A stretch of DNA of 49,961 nucleotides from Flavobacterium lutivivi. GTDB lineage: Bacteria > Bacteroidota > Bacteroidia > Flavobacteriales > Flavobacteriaceae. The notes beneath the pieces are model-generated. The model was not told where the DNA came from. It saw only the letters and a list, made by a program, of their open reading frames with translations, and ran no database searches. Every line of letters begins with the position of its first letter. Positions within the stretch are counted from its first letter, which is position 1. The stretch is taken from the NCBI RefSeq assembly GCF_014642275.1, contig NZ_BMIM01000015.1, positions 1 to 49,961 on the forward strand, written 5' to 3'. Both the position numbers and the translations under genes were made by a program. Below are positions 18,696 through 26,138 of the stretch, one piece after another.

Positions 18696-19067
18696 TTAAT
18701 TCAATTTTGTTACAGTTCCACGTTGTTTTTTTTCATCGCCTACAAAACCATATTCAAAAGTATATGTGTTATCTTTTGTGAACAAAATTTTCATAGAAAT
18801 AGCTTTTTTCTCCGTCATGTTTTTTGGATGTAATTTTTGTAAAATAAATTCACAGTCATTTACCCATCGAACAGATGCCGTATCTGTTTTACCATTATAA
18901 GTTTCTATTTGCAAATCTGTTGTTCTAGTGAAGACAGAAGTTTGTTTTTTACCATCAATTTCTTGTGTGAACTCAAATTTTCCAGTTTTGAAATCGGCAC
19001 ATTTTCGTTCTTGTTCATAACACGAAATCATCAAGAAAGAGAGTAGAAGTAAGGCTGTTTTTTTCAT
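18696..19067 (-). CDS. Small conserved lipoprotein
   Basis: A 123-residue predicted lipoprotein. The signal peptide ends in the lipobox LMISC with Cys16, so the mature protein is probably anchored in the outer or inner membrane. The body is beta-rich and contains a WVNDCEFILQKLHP motif (about 69-82), conserved in flavobacterial relatives as I remember them; some database entries label these proteins 'DNA topoisomerase IV', which the sequence does not support. The start at 19067 was chosen to begin the signal peptide. A minus-strand TATTTTTG box occupies 19116-19109, giving a leader of about 35 bases. Confidence 0.72.
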   Translation of the reverse strand: MKKTALLLLSFLMISCYEQERKCADFKTGKFEFTQEIDGKKQTSVFTRTTDLQIETYNGKTDTASVRWVNDCEFILQKLHPKNMTEKKAISMKILFTKDNTYTFEYGFVGDEKKQRGTVTKLN

Positions 19068-19107
19068 AGGTTTATTTGAAACACAAATTTTTGTTTTGTT
19101 TCTGACC

Positions 19108-19284
19108 TCAAAAATAGATAAAAAATAGTACGATTGCAGCAGCAAAAATTAGATTAACAACGAAAGCGGTCAATAAATTTCGGGTTTTGTTTTCTTCATT
19201 TTGTTCAACGCTCAATTTGGTCTGACAAAACTTGAAAATCCAACAATAAAATCCGCCTAATAAATGATAAAAATCGCTGTTCAT
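19108..19284 (-). CDS. Small membrane protein, 58 codons (too short for the usual cut-off)
   Basis: ATG at 19284 to TGA at 19108. The predicted peptide starts MNSDFYHLLGGFYCWIFKFC, continues with a charged stretch (about 21-36) and ends in one transmembrane helix, AFVVNLIFAAAIVLFFIYF, at 40-58. The GFYCWIFKFCQTKL segment reminds me of small conserved flavobacterial proteins, but I cannot verify homology here. It lies directly after a Flavo-1-like RNA: the RNA ends 7 bases before the ATG. Coding is inferred from length, composition and position, not proven. Confidence 0.55.
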   Translation of the reverse strand: MNSDFYHLLGGFYCWIFKFCQTKLSVEQNEENKTRNLLTAFVVNLIFAAAIVLFFIYF

Positions 19285-19291
19285 TTTTTTT

Positions 19292-19359
19292 GGAGCTATT
19301 TCCTGCTTTCGCCTTTATCTCTTCGTTGCACTTCGAGGATATCGGCTCTATCAGGGCTA
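19292..19359 (-). ncRNA. Flavo-1-like structured RNA element
   Basis: On the minus strand this 68-base element begins TAGCCCTGATAGAGCCGATA and ends GCGAAAGCAGGAAATAGCTCC minus its last base. CCTG near the 5' end pairs with CAGG near the 3' end, AGC pairs with GCT outside it across an AAATA bulge, GCC pairs with GGC, and ATC with GAT inside, topped by a variable arm. From memory this matches the dispersed Flavobacterium intergenic element described as the Flavo-1 RNA motif. It sits between the DUF1572 stop and the 58-codon ORF. Confidence 0.55.
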
Positions 19360-19360
19360 A

Positions 19361-19936
19361 TTACGTCAGTCTATTTAATTCATCGTCAGTGAAATTCTTG
19401 ATACTTTTTTCTTTAGAAAATTTATCTGCATTATAACTATTCGATTTATTCTTTGGAATAGAAAGCGAATTCCAATTGGTATTTTTCAACATTTTGGCAT
19501 AAAATACAATTTGCCCAATATGATACGGATAATGTGCTAATTGACGATTAATGGCTTCCATAACTGTGTGACCTTCGTTACGGATATAAATTATCGTAGT
19601 AAGTTGTTCATCTGTCAACGGATTTATCGCATTAAATAAACAATCCCAGCCTTTGTTCCAAAGTTGAAGTAATTCTTCTTTGGTTTCAATCGTGCTTTCA
19701 AACTCATCATCACGATTTCGCCATTCTTTTTCGCCATCTGAAGTTAAAAAATCTGTCCAGCGTGAAAGCATATTTCCGGAAATGTGCTTCACGATTACCG
19801 CAATCGAATTAGTATCATCATTTGTTGAAATAAATAATTGCTCTGGTTCCAACTGTTCCATGGCTTTTTCGCCAAGTGTTTTATAGTAAAGAAATTGCTT
19901 CTTTACACTTTCGAGGTAATTATTATTTGTCTCCAT
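19361..19936 (-). CDS. DUF1572 / DinB-like protein
   Basis: A 191-residue four-helix-bundle protein of the DinB-like DUF1572 family. The VKHISGNMLSRW segment at about 49-60 and AHYPYHIGQIVFYAKML at about 134-150 provide the conserved histidines expected to bind a metal ion. Biochemical role unknown. ATG at 19936 is preferred over a TTG one codon earlier. Its first 14 bases overlap the end of the DUF6095 gene, so it is the distal gene of a murQ-DUF6095-DUF1572 operon. Confidence 0.85.
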   Translation of the reverse strand: METNNNYLESVKKQFLYYKTLGEKAMEQLEPEQLFISTNDDTNSIAVIVKHISGNMLSRWTDFLTSDGEKEWRNRDDEFESTIETKEELLQLWNKGWDCLFNAINPLTDEQLTTIIYIRNEGHTVMEAINRQLAHYPYHIGQIVFYAKMLKNTNWNSLSIPKNKSNSYNADKFSKEKSIKNFTDDELNRLT

Positions 19937-20150
19937 CAAAAAAAGCGTCGGTTATGGTTTTAATTCCTTTGAAAGCAAAAAACACCGAAGTGATACAAAG
20001 TATAATTCCAATGGCTAAAACCAGGTAATGCCAATTGGTATGTTGATTCATAAAAGCGTTATAAATCACACTCGGACCAATAAACATAAGAGGCAAAGCA
20101 CCTGCGAGATATTTAACACCTTTTTGTAAAAGTTCTCTATTTGTTGGCAT
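19923..20150 (-). CDS. DUF6095-family small membrane protein
   Basis: A 75-residue protein with two hydrophobic helices (about 14-32 and 40-60) and short charged ends, matching the small flavobacterial DUF6095 family usually found beside murQ. No function is known. It is 6 bases downstream of the murQ stop and overlaps the DUF1572 gene, so translation is probably coupled. Confidence 0.75.
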   Translation of the reverse strand: MPTNRELLQKGVKYLAGALPLMFIGPSVIYNAFMNQHTNWHYLVLAIGIILCITSVFFAFKGIKTITDAFFDGDK

Positions 20151-20156
20151 AATAAT

Positions 20157-20969
20157 TTATTCTTTATAATTTTCAACCGCTTTTCTAACGCTTCCAAATT
20201 CTTTCAATAACTCTGAGGCTTTTTCATAATCTACTGGAATTTCACTCATAATCATTCTCACACCACGATCAACCAGTTTGTCGTTGCTCGATTGCATATC
20301 AACCATTTTGTTGCCTTTAACACGACCTAGTTGTATCATCGTTGCAGTTGAAATCATATTCAAAACCAATTTTTGAGCCGTTCCAGCTTTCATTCGTGAG
20401 CTTCCAGTTACGAATTCTGGTCCAACAACTACAACAACAGGAAATTGTGCAGTCAAAGCCAATGGACTTCCTTCATTGCAAGTAATACAACCTGTAATGA
20501 TATTTTGCTCATTGCATTTTTCCAAACCACCAATAACATAAGGCGTTGTTCCAGATGCAGCAATCCCAATGACAACATCGTTTTCTCCAATGTTTTCGTT
20601 TTGCAAATCAATCCAAGCTTGTTCGCGGTTGTCTTCGGCGTTTTCTACAGCGCGACGAATGGCTTTGTCACCGCCAGCGATAATTCCGTTGACTAAATCG
20701 AATGGAACACCAAATGTCGGCGGACATTCCGAAGCATCAACAATGCCTAATCTTCCTGAAGTTCCAGCACCAATATAAAAAAGTCTTCCACCAAGTTTGA
20801 GCTTTTCGACTACTTTAGTAACTAAATCTTTGATTTGTGGCAAGGCTTTTTCTACAGCAAGCGGAACCGTTTTATCTTCGTTATTAATATTCGTCAATAA
20901 ATCGATAACCGACATGGTTTCTAAACTGTCGTAATGCGAAGATTGTTCTGTGGTTTTGGTGAAGTTCAT
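20157..20969 (-). CDS. murQ: N-acetylmuramic acid 6-phosphate etherase
   Basis: Cleaves the lactyl ether of MurNAc-6-phosphate to GlcNAc-6-phosphate and D-lactate during peptidoglycan recycling in the cytoplasm. The SIS domain carries GAGTSGRLG at 67-75 and ASECPPTFG at 79-87 with catalytic Glu81; a second acid, Glu112, lies in VENAEDN. At 270 residues it lacks part of the C-terminal tail of the E. coli enzyme, as is normal in Bacteroidota. No MurNAc transporter or AnmK gene is adjacent. Confidence 0.96.
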   Translation of the reverse strand: MNFTKTTEQSSHYDSLETMSVIDLLTNINNEDKTVPLAVEKALPQIKDLVTKVVEKLKLGGRLFYIGAGTSGRLGIVDASECPPTFGVPFDLVNGIIAGGDKAIRRAVENAEDNREQAWIDLQNENIGENDVVIGIAASGTTPYVIGGLEKCNEQNIITGCITCNEGSPLALTAQFPVVVVVGPEFVTGSSRMKAGTAQKLVLNMISTATMIQLGRVKGNKMVDMQSSNDKLVDRGVRMIMSEIPVDYEKASELLKEFGSVRKAVENYKE

Positions 20970-20994
20970 TATTCAATTACAATTTTCAATAAAA

Positions 20995-21675
20995 TTACAC
21001 AAAAACCGCCAACAAAATCCCTAATATAATCATCGAAATTTTAGCAATATTAAATTTGTGTCCTTCGCTACTTTCAAAAATAATCGTGGACGAAATATGA
21101 AATAAAATCCCAATGACAATGGCTGTAATTTCGGTGTAATATTGCGAAATATATGGAACATTATCTGAAACAAAAGTTCCAAGTGGTGTCATGAAAGCAA
21201 AGGCAATCATGAAAAAGAATAAAGCAGTTTTGTTGAGTTCTGCATTTAGAAAAAATGTTGTTAGAATGATGGCAATAGGCAAGTGGTGAATGGCAATTCC
21301 ATAAGCTAAATCATGATGGTGACCAACAGGAAATCCTTCAAGAAATGCATGAACACATAAACTTATAAACAACAGCCAAGGCATGCTATTGATCTTGCCA
21401 TGACCATGAACGTGACCATGTTCTGCGCCTTTGGAGAAAAACTCTAAAATAATTTGGAATAGTATTCCAATCATGATGAACATACCTATGTTTAACCTTC
21501 CAGCTTTTTGATGTGAATGATAAATTTCGGGTAGTAAATTCATTACGGTTATTGACAACAAAAACGAACCACTGAAAGCTAATAAAAGCTTCAAATTTGC
21601 TTTTGATTTGGGTTTAATTACTACTGCAATTAAATATCCAAAAATAACTGATAATAAAGGAAGTATATAGTTCAT
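20995..21675 (-). CDS. ZIP-family metal transporter
   Basis: A 226-residue membrane protein with about eight helices, predicted to import Zn(II), Fe(II) or a similar divalent ion. A histidine-rich loop HGHVHGHG lies at 86-93 between helices 3 and 4. The metal path is marked by HAFLEG (109-114) and AIHHLP (128-133), the standard ZIP helix 4/5 motifs. Only 25 bases separate it from murQ, so they may share a transcript, though the functions are unrelated. Confidence 0.9.
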   Translation of the reverse strand: MNYILPLLSVIFGYLIAVVIKPKSKANLKLLLAFSGSFLLSITVMNLLPEIYHSHQKAGRLNIGMFIMIGILFQIILEFFSKGAEHGHVHGHGKINSMPWLLFISLCVHAFLEGFPVGHHHDLAYGIAIHHLPIAIILTTFFLNAELNKTALFFFMIAFAFMTPLGTFVSDNVPYISQYYTEITAIVIGILFHISSTIIFESSEGHKFNIAKISMIILGILLAVFV

Positions 21676-21697
21676 TGTTTGTTAATTTGTTTGTTTG

Positions 21698-21752
21698 GTT
21701 ATTTGATAGTTTGGTTTAAGAATGTTATAACTAACCAAATCAAAAAATCACC
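21698..21752. repeat. Imperfect inverted repeat, AT-rich intergenic spacer
   Basis: Arms of about 20 bases at 21698-21717 and 21733-21752, matching at roughly 15 of 20 positions and built from GTTTGG / CCAAAC-like blocks. It lies between the methyltransferase stop and the ZIP start. It may act as a weak terminator or mRNA hairpin; the stem is imperfect. Confidence 0.4.
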
Positions 21753-21759
21753 AAATAAA

Positions 21760-22524
21760 CTACTTAAATATCATTATCAATCGTTCGCTTGTGTTCTTGT
21801 AATATTTTTTCAGCTTGTAATCCCCAAAAATATCAAGAAGATATAAACCAACTTGGTCAAACATCCTTTGAAAATCTTCTAAAGTGAATGCTCTAACTTT
21901 TTCAACATAATGATGTTTTTTTCCATCATCTTCAAAGTCAATTTCTTTGATGATATAGCCATCAATAAAATATTTCTTTATGTTAAAAGTTATCCCCTCA
22001 ACTTCTTTGATTTCATTTTCAACCAGGTTTTCAATAACATAATTTGAATTCATAAAATCAATAACAGCAAAACCATATTCTGATAAACTGTTTTTTATGG
22101 CAGTCAATGTTTTGATATCATCTTCTTCGTTTTCAAAATATCCAAAACTGGTAAAAAGGTTGAAAATAGCATCAAATTTTTCTTCAAAAGGTTCTCGTTT
22201 ATCATGAACAACGAAATGTAGCGTTTCATTTTCATTTTTCTTGGCTTCTGCTATGCTATTTTCTGATAAATCAGCACCAATAACATTGTATCCTAGTTGA
22301 TTTAAATAAATAGAATGGCGACCTTTTCCACAAGCCAAGTCTAGTACTTTTGCCTTTTCGGGAAGATTAAGGTACTGTGTTAGATTATCCATGAAAATTT
22401 GTGCTTCACGGTAATTTCTCTCTTTGTAAAGTATGTGATAATATTTTGTATCAAACCAAGATTCGTACCAACTTGTTGAACCGGTATTTGTGGTTTGAGA
22501 ACTTGAATTATTGCTATTTGACAT
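21760..22524 (-). CDS. Class I SAM-dependent methyltransferase
   Basis: A 254-residue Rossmann-fold methyltransferase. Motif I is LDLACGKGRHS at 61-71, followed by the acidic loop GADLS at 83-87. The substrate cannot be told; such Methyltransf_25-type proteins act on small molecules or lipids. A Ser/Asn/Thr-rich tail of about 17 residues precedes the fold. Its minus-strand -7 box (TAAATTTG at 22561-22554) lies back to back with that of the RNA methyltransferase. Confidence 0.85.
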   Translation of the reverse strand: MSNSNNSSSQTTNTGSTSWYESWFDTKYYHILYKERNYREAQIFMDNLTQYLNLPEKAKVLDLACGKGRHSIYLNQLGYNVIGADLSENSIAEAKKNENETLHFVVHDKREPFEEKFDAIFNLFTSFGYFENEEDDIKTLTAIKNSLSEYGFAVIDFMNSNYVIENLVENEIKEVEGITFNIKKYFIDGYIIKEIDFEDDGKKHHYVEKVRAFTLEDFQRMFDQVGLYLLDIFGDYKLKKYYKNTSERLIMIFK

Positions 22525-22553
22525 TTATTCTTTTCAAATGAATTCTGAACGTG

Positions 22554-22572
22554 CAAATTTAGTGTATTTTTG
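22554..22572. promoter_or_regulatory. Back-to-back divergent -7 boxes
   Basis: Minus-strand TAAATTTG at 22561-22554 and plus-strand TATTTTTG at 22565-22572 are separated by three bases, so the two methyltransferase promoters would occlude one another. Neither has a well-spaced -33 TTG. Confidence 0.45.
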
Positions 22573-22636
22573 CCGAAGTAATATCAAAATGACCTTTGAT
22601 ATTCATTATTTGATACTGAAATAAATTCAGCATAGA

Positions 22637-23797
22637 ATGGAAAATTTTAAGATGATTGCCAAAACCTTTTTTGGTTTTGAAGAAATACTAGCAAAAGAAT
22701 TGCAACAACTTGGTGCGCAAGAAGTGACTATTGGGACTAGAGCTGTGAGTTTTAAAGGCGATAAGGGTTTTATGTACAAAGCCAATCTTTCGTTGCGAAC
22801 TGCTTTGAAAATTTTGAAACCGATATATCATTTTAGAGCTTTTAATGAGCAAAGCTTGTATAAAGGAATTCAAGGTATTGATTGGTCAAAATATCTTGAG
22901 GCAAATCAAACTTTTGTAATCGATACCACCATTCACTCGGATAATTTTAAGCATTCGCAATTTGTTTCTCAAAAAGCAAAAGATGCTATAGTAGATCAAT
23001 TCAGAGAAAAAATTGGGCAAAGACCAAGCGTAGATAAAGATTTCCCCGATTTGCGAATAAATATTCATATCGATAGAGATCAATGTTCGGTTTCTTTAGA
23101 CACTTCTGGTGCTTCTTTGCATCATCGTGGCTACAGAACGGCTACCAATATTGCTCCGATTAATGAAGTTCTTGCTGCTGGAATGTTATTGCTATCAGGT
23201 TGGGATGGAAGCTCACATTTCCTTGACCCAATGTGTGGAAGTGGAACAATTTTGATAGAAGCTGGTATGATTGCTTGTAATATTCCGGCAAATATTAATA
23301 GAAAAGAATTTGCTTTTGAAAAATGGAACGATTGGGATAATGATTTATTTGATCAAATAATTGATAGTTTGATGAAACGTACCAAAGAATTTCACTACAC
23401 AATTGTTGGCTATGACAAGGCGCCAAGCGCAGTAAACAAAGCGAAAGACAATATTATAAATGCTAATTTAGAAGATTACATCAAAGTAAGTCAGGCTAAT
23501 TTTTTTGACACTAGAAAAGAAACTGTTGGACCATTACAAATGGTTTTCAATCCGCCTTATGGAGAACGATTGGATATTGATTTGGAACGATTTTATAGAG
23601 AACTTGGAGATACTTTGAAAAATAATTATCCTAATACCAATGCATGGTTCATAACGGCTAACCTCGAAGCTTTGAAGTTTGTTGGACTTCGTCCGTCAAG
23701 AAAAATAAAACTTTTCAACGGAAGTTTAGAAGCTCGTTTAGTGAAGTATGAAATGTATGAAGGTAGTAAGAAGGCTAAGTTCCAGAATAATAACTAA
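22637..23797 (+). CDS. THUMP-domain rRNA N2-guanine methyltransferase (RlmL-N/YpsC-like)
   Basis: A 386-residue RNA methyltransferase. The THUMP RNA-binding domain spans about 45-155, and the UPF0020 catalytic domain follows from about 160. DPMCGSGT at 197-204 binds SAM, VGYDKAP at 257-263 gives the acidic ribose-binding residue, and NPPYGERL at 305-312 is the N-methylation motif for an exocyclic amine. It resembles the N-terminal half of E. coli RlmL and stand-alone YpsC, so a 23S rRNA guanine is the probable target. It converges on the thioredoxin gene with two bases between stops. Confidence 0.93.
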   Translation: MENFKMIAKTFFGFEEILAKELQQLGAQEVTIGTRAVSFKGDKGFMYKANLSLRTALKILKPIYHFRAFNEQSLYKGIQGIDWSKYLEANQTFVIDTTIHSDNFKHSQFVSQKAKDAIVDQFREKIGQRPSVDKDFPDLRINIHIDRDQCSVSLDTSGASLHHRGYRTATNIAPINEVLAAGMLLLSGWDGSSHFLDPMCGSGTILIEAGMIACNIPANINRKEFAFEKWNDWDNDLFDQIIDSLMKRTKEFHYTIVGYDKAPSAVNKAKDNIINANLEDYIKVSQANFFDTRKETVGPLQMVFNPPYGERLDIDLERFYRELGDTLKNNYPNTNAWFITANLEALKFVGLRPSRKIKLFNGSLEARLVKYEMYEGSKKAKFQNNN

Positions 23798-23799
23798 GT

Positions 23800-25308
23800 C
23801 TATTTTTCTTTTGCTAAAACCTCTATTAACTTTTCTAATTGGTCAACACCAAATCGTTTTGCTTTGATAATTTTGTTTTTATCCAAAAGATAAAAAACAG
23901 GAGTAGAATACACATCATATTTCTCGACCACATTGTTGAAATGAATTCCATCATAGGTATTTATCCAATCTAGCTTATGGTCAATGATATACTTTTGATA
24001 TTTATCTGTTTCAAAAAGCGTATAAACACTCAGCACTTTGATGTCGACACCTTTTTTCTGAAGTTTATGATATTCGTCAACTAGTTTGGGAATTTCTTTT
24101 TGACAATGGCCACAATCAACATCCCAAAAAGCAAGTACAGTATAATCTGCCACAACATCGGATAATTTATAAAACAGTTTTGAAACAGCATCTTGATTTT
24201 TATAATACAAGTTAGTTAGTTCTTCGCTTGTATTTGCTTTGTCAAAGCCCATTTTATTTACTTGCTCAATATCTTGAGCTTTAATCAAGTATAGTTCTGG
24301 TGCTTTTGAGCCGATAGCAATAGGCTTTAGTTTTTCGGCACGTTTTATTATTTTTCCAACAATACTTTCGTCGTTATAAATACCATTAGCTTTACCCGTT
24401 TTAAAATATTTTTCAGCCATGTGAATAAATATTTTGTCAAATCCCATGATTTTTGATGTCTCATAGTTATGGGTGAAATACCCAATCAAAATTTTATTAA
24501 TAAGGCTTCCAGTAATTGTTTTATCGAGCATTTTATCAATTTCTACAGTAACGGAATCGGGATGTACATAAACGACTTGATCGAAATATTTTTTTATTTT
24601 AATATTAAAAAATGGATTTCTAACCGTTGCATCATCTTTAAAATCAACATTGTCCCAATAATGCTTTTTGTAATAATTGAATTCGGCAATGCTATCTTTT
24701 TTGCCGTTGGATAGCATTGGTACATTTTTCAAAATTCGCTCTGTTTTTAGATTAACCACATCAGCGATATAAGTTCCTTTGTTTGCGAGAATGAATTTTT
24801 CTTCGATGTCTAAAAGGTCTTTTTCTAATGATTTTTGTTTGTCTAAAACGAGTAAACTGTCTTGCTTGGTTTTTGGGTTAACTTTGGATTTATATTCTTG
24901 TAGTTCAACACCTTGTTTGCCAATAAACCTTATGTAATCAAAAAAGTTGTTTTGCGTTTTTGAATTTGAAGTCAAATTTTTAACAAGGTTTTGACCATAT
25001 TCCGTTTCTATCTCAAGATTTTGAGAGTTTTCGTCAACAAAAAAATCAAAGTATATCGATTTTTGCTGGCTTACTAAGGTGTAAATTCCTTTTTGAAGTT
25101 TTGATTTTCCTTCAAAAATAATTTTTCCGTTTTTGATAGATGTACAAGTATCTTTTAGTAGGTTTTTGTCGAATTGGTAATAGGTTAAATATGCTAATGT
25201 ATCGGGACAATTTTTTAATGAAATAGAAATTTTATATCCGTTTTGAGCGTTTGATAACCATCCAAATAAAAACAATGACAATGTATATAGAAAGTATTTC
25301 TTCTTCAT
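23800..25308 (-). CDS. TlpA-like periplasmic thiol-disulfide oxidoreductase with N-terminal DUF4369
   Basis: A 502-residue exported protein. A signal peptide (about 1-22, ending SNAQ) is followed by a beta-rich DUF4369-like domain to about 115, a helical linker region of DUF5106 type (about 120-330), and a thioredoxin fold. The redox motif is Cys399-Gly-His-Cys402, and YSTPVFYLLDKN carries the cis-proline. Proteins of this design occur in Bacteroidota and probably reduce or isomerise exported proteins. The ATG at 25308 begins the signal peptide; a TTG four codons upstream is less likely. A minus-strand TATTTTTG box lies at 25336-25329. Confidence 0.87.
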   Translation of the reverse strand: MKKKYFLYTLSLFLFGWLSNAQNGYKISISLKNCPDTLAYLTYYQFDKNLLKDTCTSIKNGKIIFEGKSKLQKGIYTLVSQQKSIYFDFFVDENSQNLEIETEYGQNLVKNLTSNSKTQNNFFDYIRFIGKQGVELQEYKSKVNPKTKQDSLLVLDKQKSLEKDLLDIEEKFILANKGTYIADVVNLKTERILKNVPMLSNGKKDSIAEFNYYKKHYWDNVDFKDDATVRNPFFNIKIKKYFDQVVYVHPDSVTVEIDKMLDKTITGSLINKILIGYFTHNYETSKIMGFDKIFIHMAEKYFKTGKANGIYNDESIVGKIIKRAEKLKPIAIGSKAPELYLIKAQDIEQVNKMGFDKANTSEELTNLYYKNQDAVSKLFYKLSDVVADYTVLAFWDVDCGHCQKEIPKLVDEYHKLQKKGVDIKVLSVYTLFETDKYQKYIIDHKLDWINTYDGIHFNNVVEKYDVYSTPVFYLLDKNKIIKAKRFGVDQLEKLIEVLAKEK

Positions 25309-25355
25309 TTTGTTGCGCAATATGTTTTCAAAAATACAATACTATTTAAAATAAA

Positions 25356-25379
25356 AAAACATTCCAATTGGAATGTTTT
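25356..25379 (-). terminator. Rho-independent terminator of the 25384-25749 gene
   Basis: AAAACATTCC (25356-25365) pairs perfectly with GGAATGTTTT (25370-25379) around AATT. Reading on the minus strand, a run of T follows. The stem begins 4 bases after the gene's stop. Confidence 0.87.
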
Positions 25380-25383
25380 ACCA

Positions 25384-25749
25384 TTAAAATCTATCAAAAA
25401 GAATTATCCCTTTCCGTTCCAAATTGTCTTTGATAATGGAAGAGTTAATATTGTATTGAATTTCGAGTTCTTTGACGGTAACTCCAGAGAAGTGAAGTGT
25501 TACCATTGTGTCAAGTATTCTGGGATCAATGTTTACAACTTCATCTTTTGTATCGTCAAAATAGTCTTTTTGATTGATTTCTAATTTTGCATTTTGGAGC
25601 AAACCAATCAAATAGTCAATGTCTTCGGAAAAAATTTCCATTGATTTTCTTGAACCAACAGGAAGTTGATTTTGCTTTATTTCGAGAACTTTTTCTCCGA
25701 AATTATCTCTGAGAAAATTAAGTTCATAGGTATAGTGTTTTCCTTTCAT
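25384..25749 (-). CDS. Hypothetical protein with a possible helix-turn-helix
   Basis: A 121-residue cytoplasmic protein that I do not recognise. The N-terminal half (1-60) is beta-rich with GSRKSMEIFSEDIDYL; the C-terminal segment VTVKELEIQYNINSSIIKDNL (about 90-110) has the spacing of a helix-turn-helix, so DNA binding is possible but unproved. It is monocistronic with its own terminator. A minus-strand TACTTTTG box lies at 25786-25779, and a pair of motifs like those in front of the Pel-like operon lies just upstream. Confidence 0.65.
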   Translation of the reverse strand: MKGKHYTYELNFLRDNFGEKVLEIKQNQLPVGSRKSMEIFSEDIDYLIGLLQNAKLEINQKDYFDDTKDEVVNIDPRILDTMVTLHFSGVTVKELEIQYNINSSIIKDNLERKGIILFDRF

Positions 25750-25794
25750 AGCAGTAGTGTTTGTAAATTTGGGTTAGACAAAAGTACATGTTTT

Positions 25795-25839
25795 AACGAT
25801 AAAAAGCATGTTTTTATCAAATAATCGATGAACTACACA
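25795..25839 (-). promoter_or_regulatory. Paired operator-like motif, 29-bp spacing (third copy)
   Basis: In the sense of the downstream minus-strand gene, the distal site reads TGTGTAGTTCATCGAT (25839-25824) and the proximal one CATGCTTTTTATCGTT (25810-25795), with starts 29 bases apart. The distal site closely matches the motif near 35151 and 46993; the proximal one is degenerate. Confidence 0.4.
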
Positions 25840-25861
25840 AATATTTATGAATTAATATCAG

Positions 25862-25891
25862 TTTGTTAAAATTTTCAAATGATTATATTTG
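25862..25891 (+). promoter_or_regulatory. Promoter of the 77-residue membrane protein
   Basis: TTTG at 25862-25865, an 18-base spacer and TATATTTG at 25884-25891. Transcription would begin only a few bases before the ATG at 25904, giving a nearly leaderless message. Confidence 0.68.
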
Positions 25892-25903
25892 AAAAAAAAT
25901 ATT

Positions 25904-26137
25904 ATGTCAAAATCTGTTAAGTCGTTACTATTAAATTTTGTTTGTTTTGCGGTTCTTTTTTTGGTCTCCAGATATGTTTTAGGACAATATACTCATCTAT
26001 CAGGAGTTTGGAAACCGATTACAGCATTTGTTATATCAACTATAATATCACCACAATTCAAGGCAATAAAAACTCATGAAGGGGAAAAAATATTTATGAA
26101 ATGGTTGTTTATGAAAGGTGTTAAGGAAATAAAATGA
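25904..26137 (+). CDS. Small two-helix membrane protein of unknown function
   Basis: A 77-residue protein. Helix 1 is at about 7-27 and helix 2 at about 37-52; the C-terminal 25 residues are charged and end in KGVKEIK. I do not recognise a family. ATG at 25904 is preferred because the in-frame TTG at 25889 falls inside the -7 promoter box. It converges with the LtaS-like gene with one base between stops and has no visible terminator of its own. Confidence 0.65.
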   Translation: MSKSVKSLLLNFVCFAVLFLVSRYVLGQYTHLSGVWKPITAFVISTIISPQFKAIKTHEGEKIFMKWLFMKGVKEIK

Positions 26138-26138
26138 T

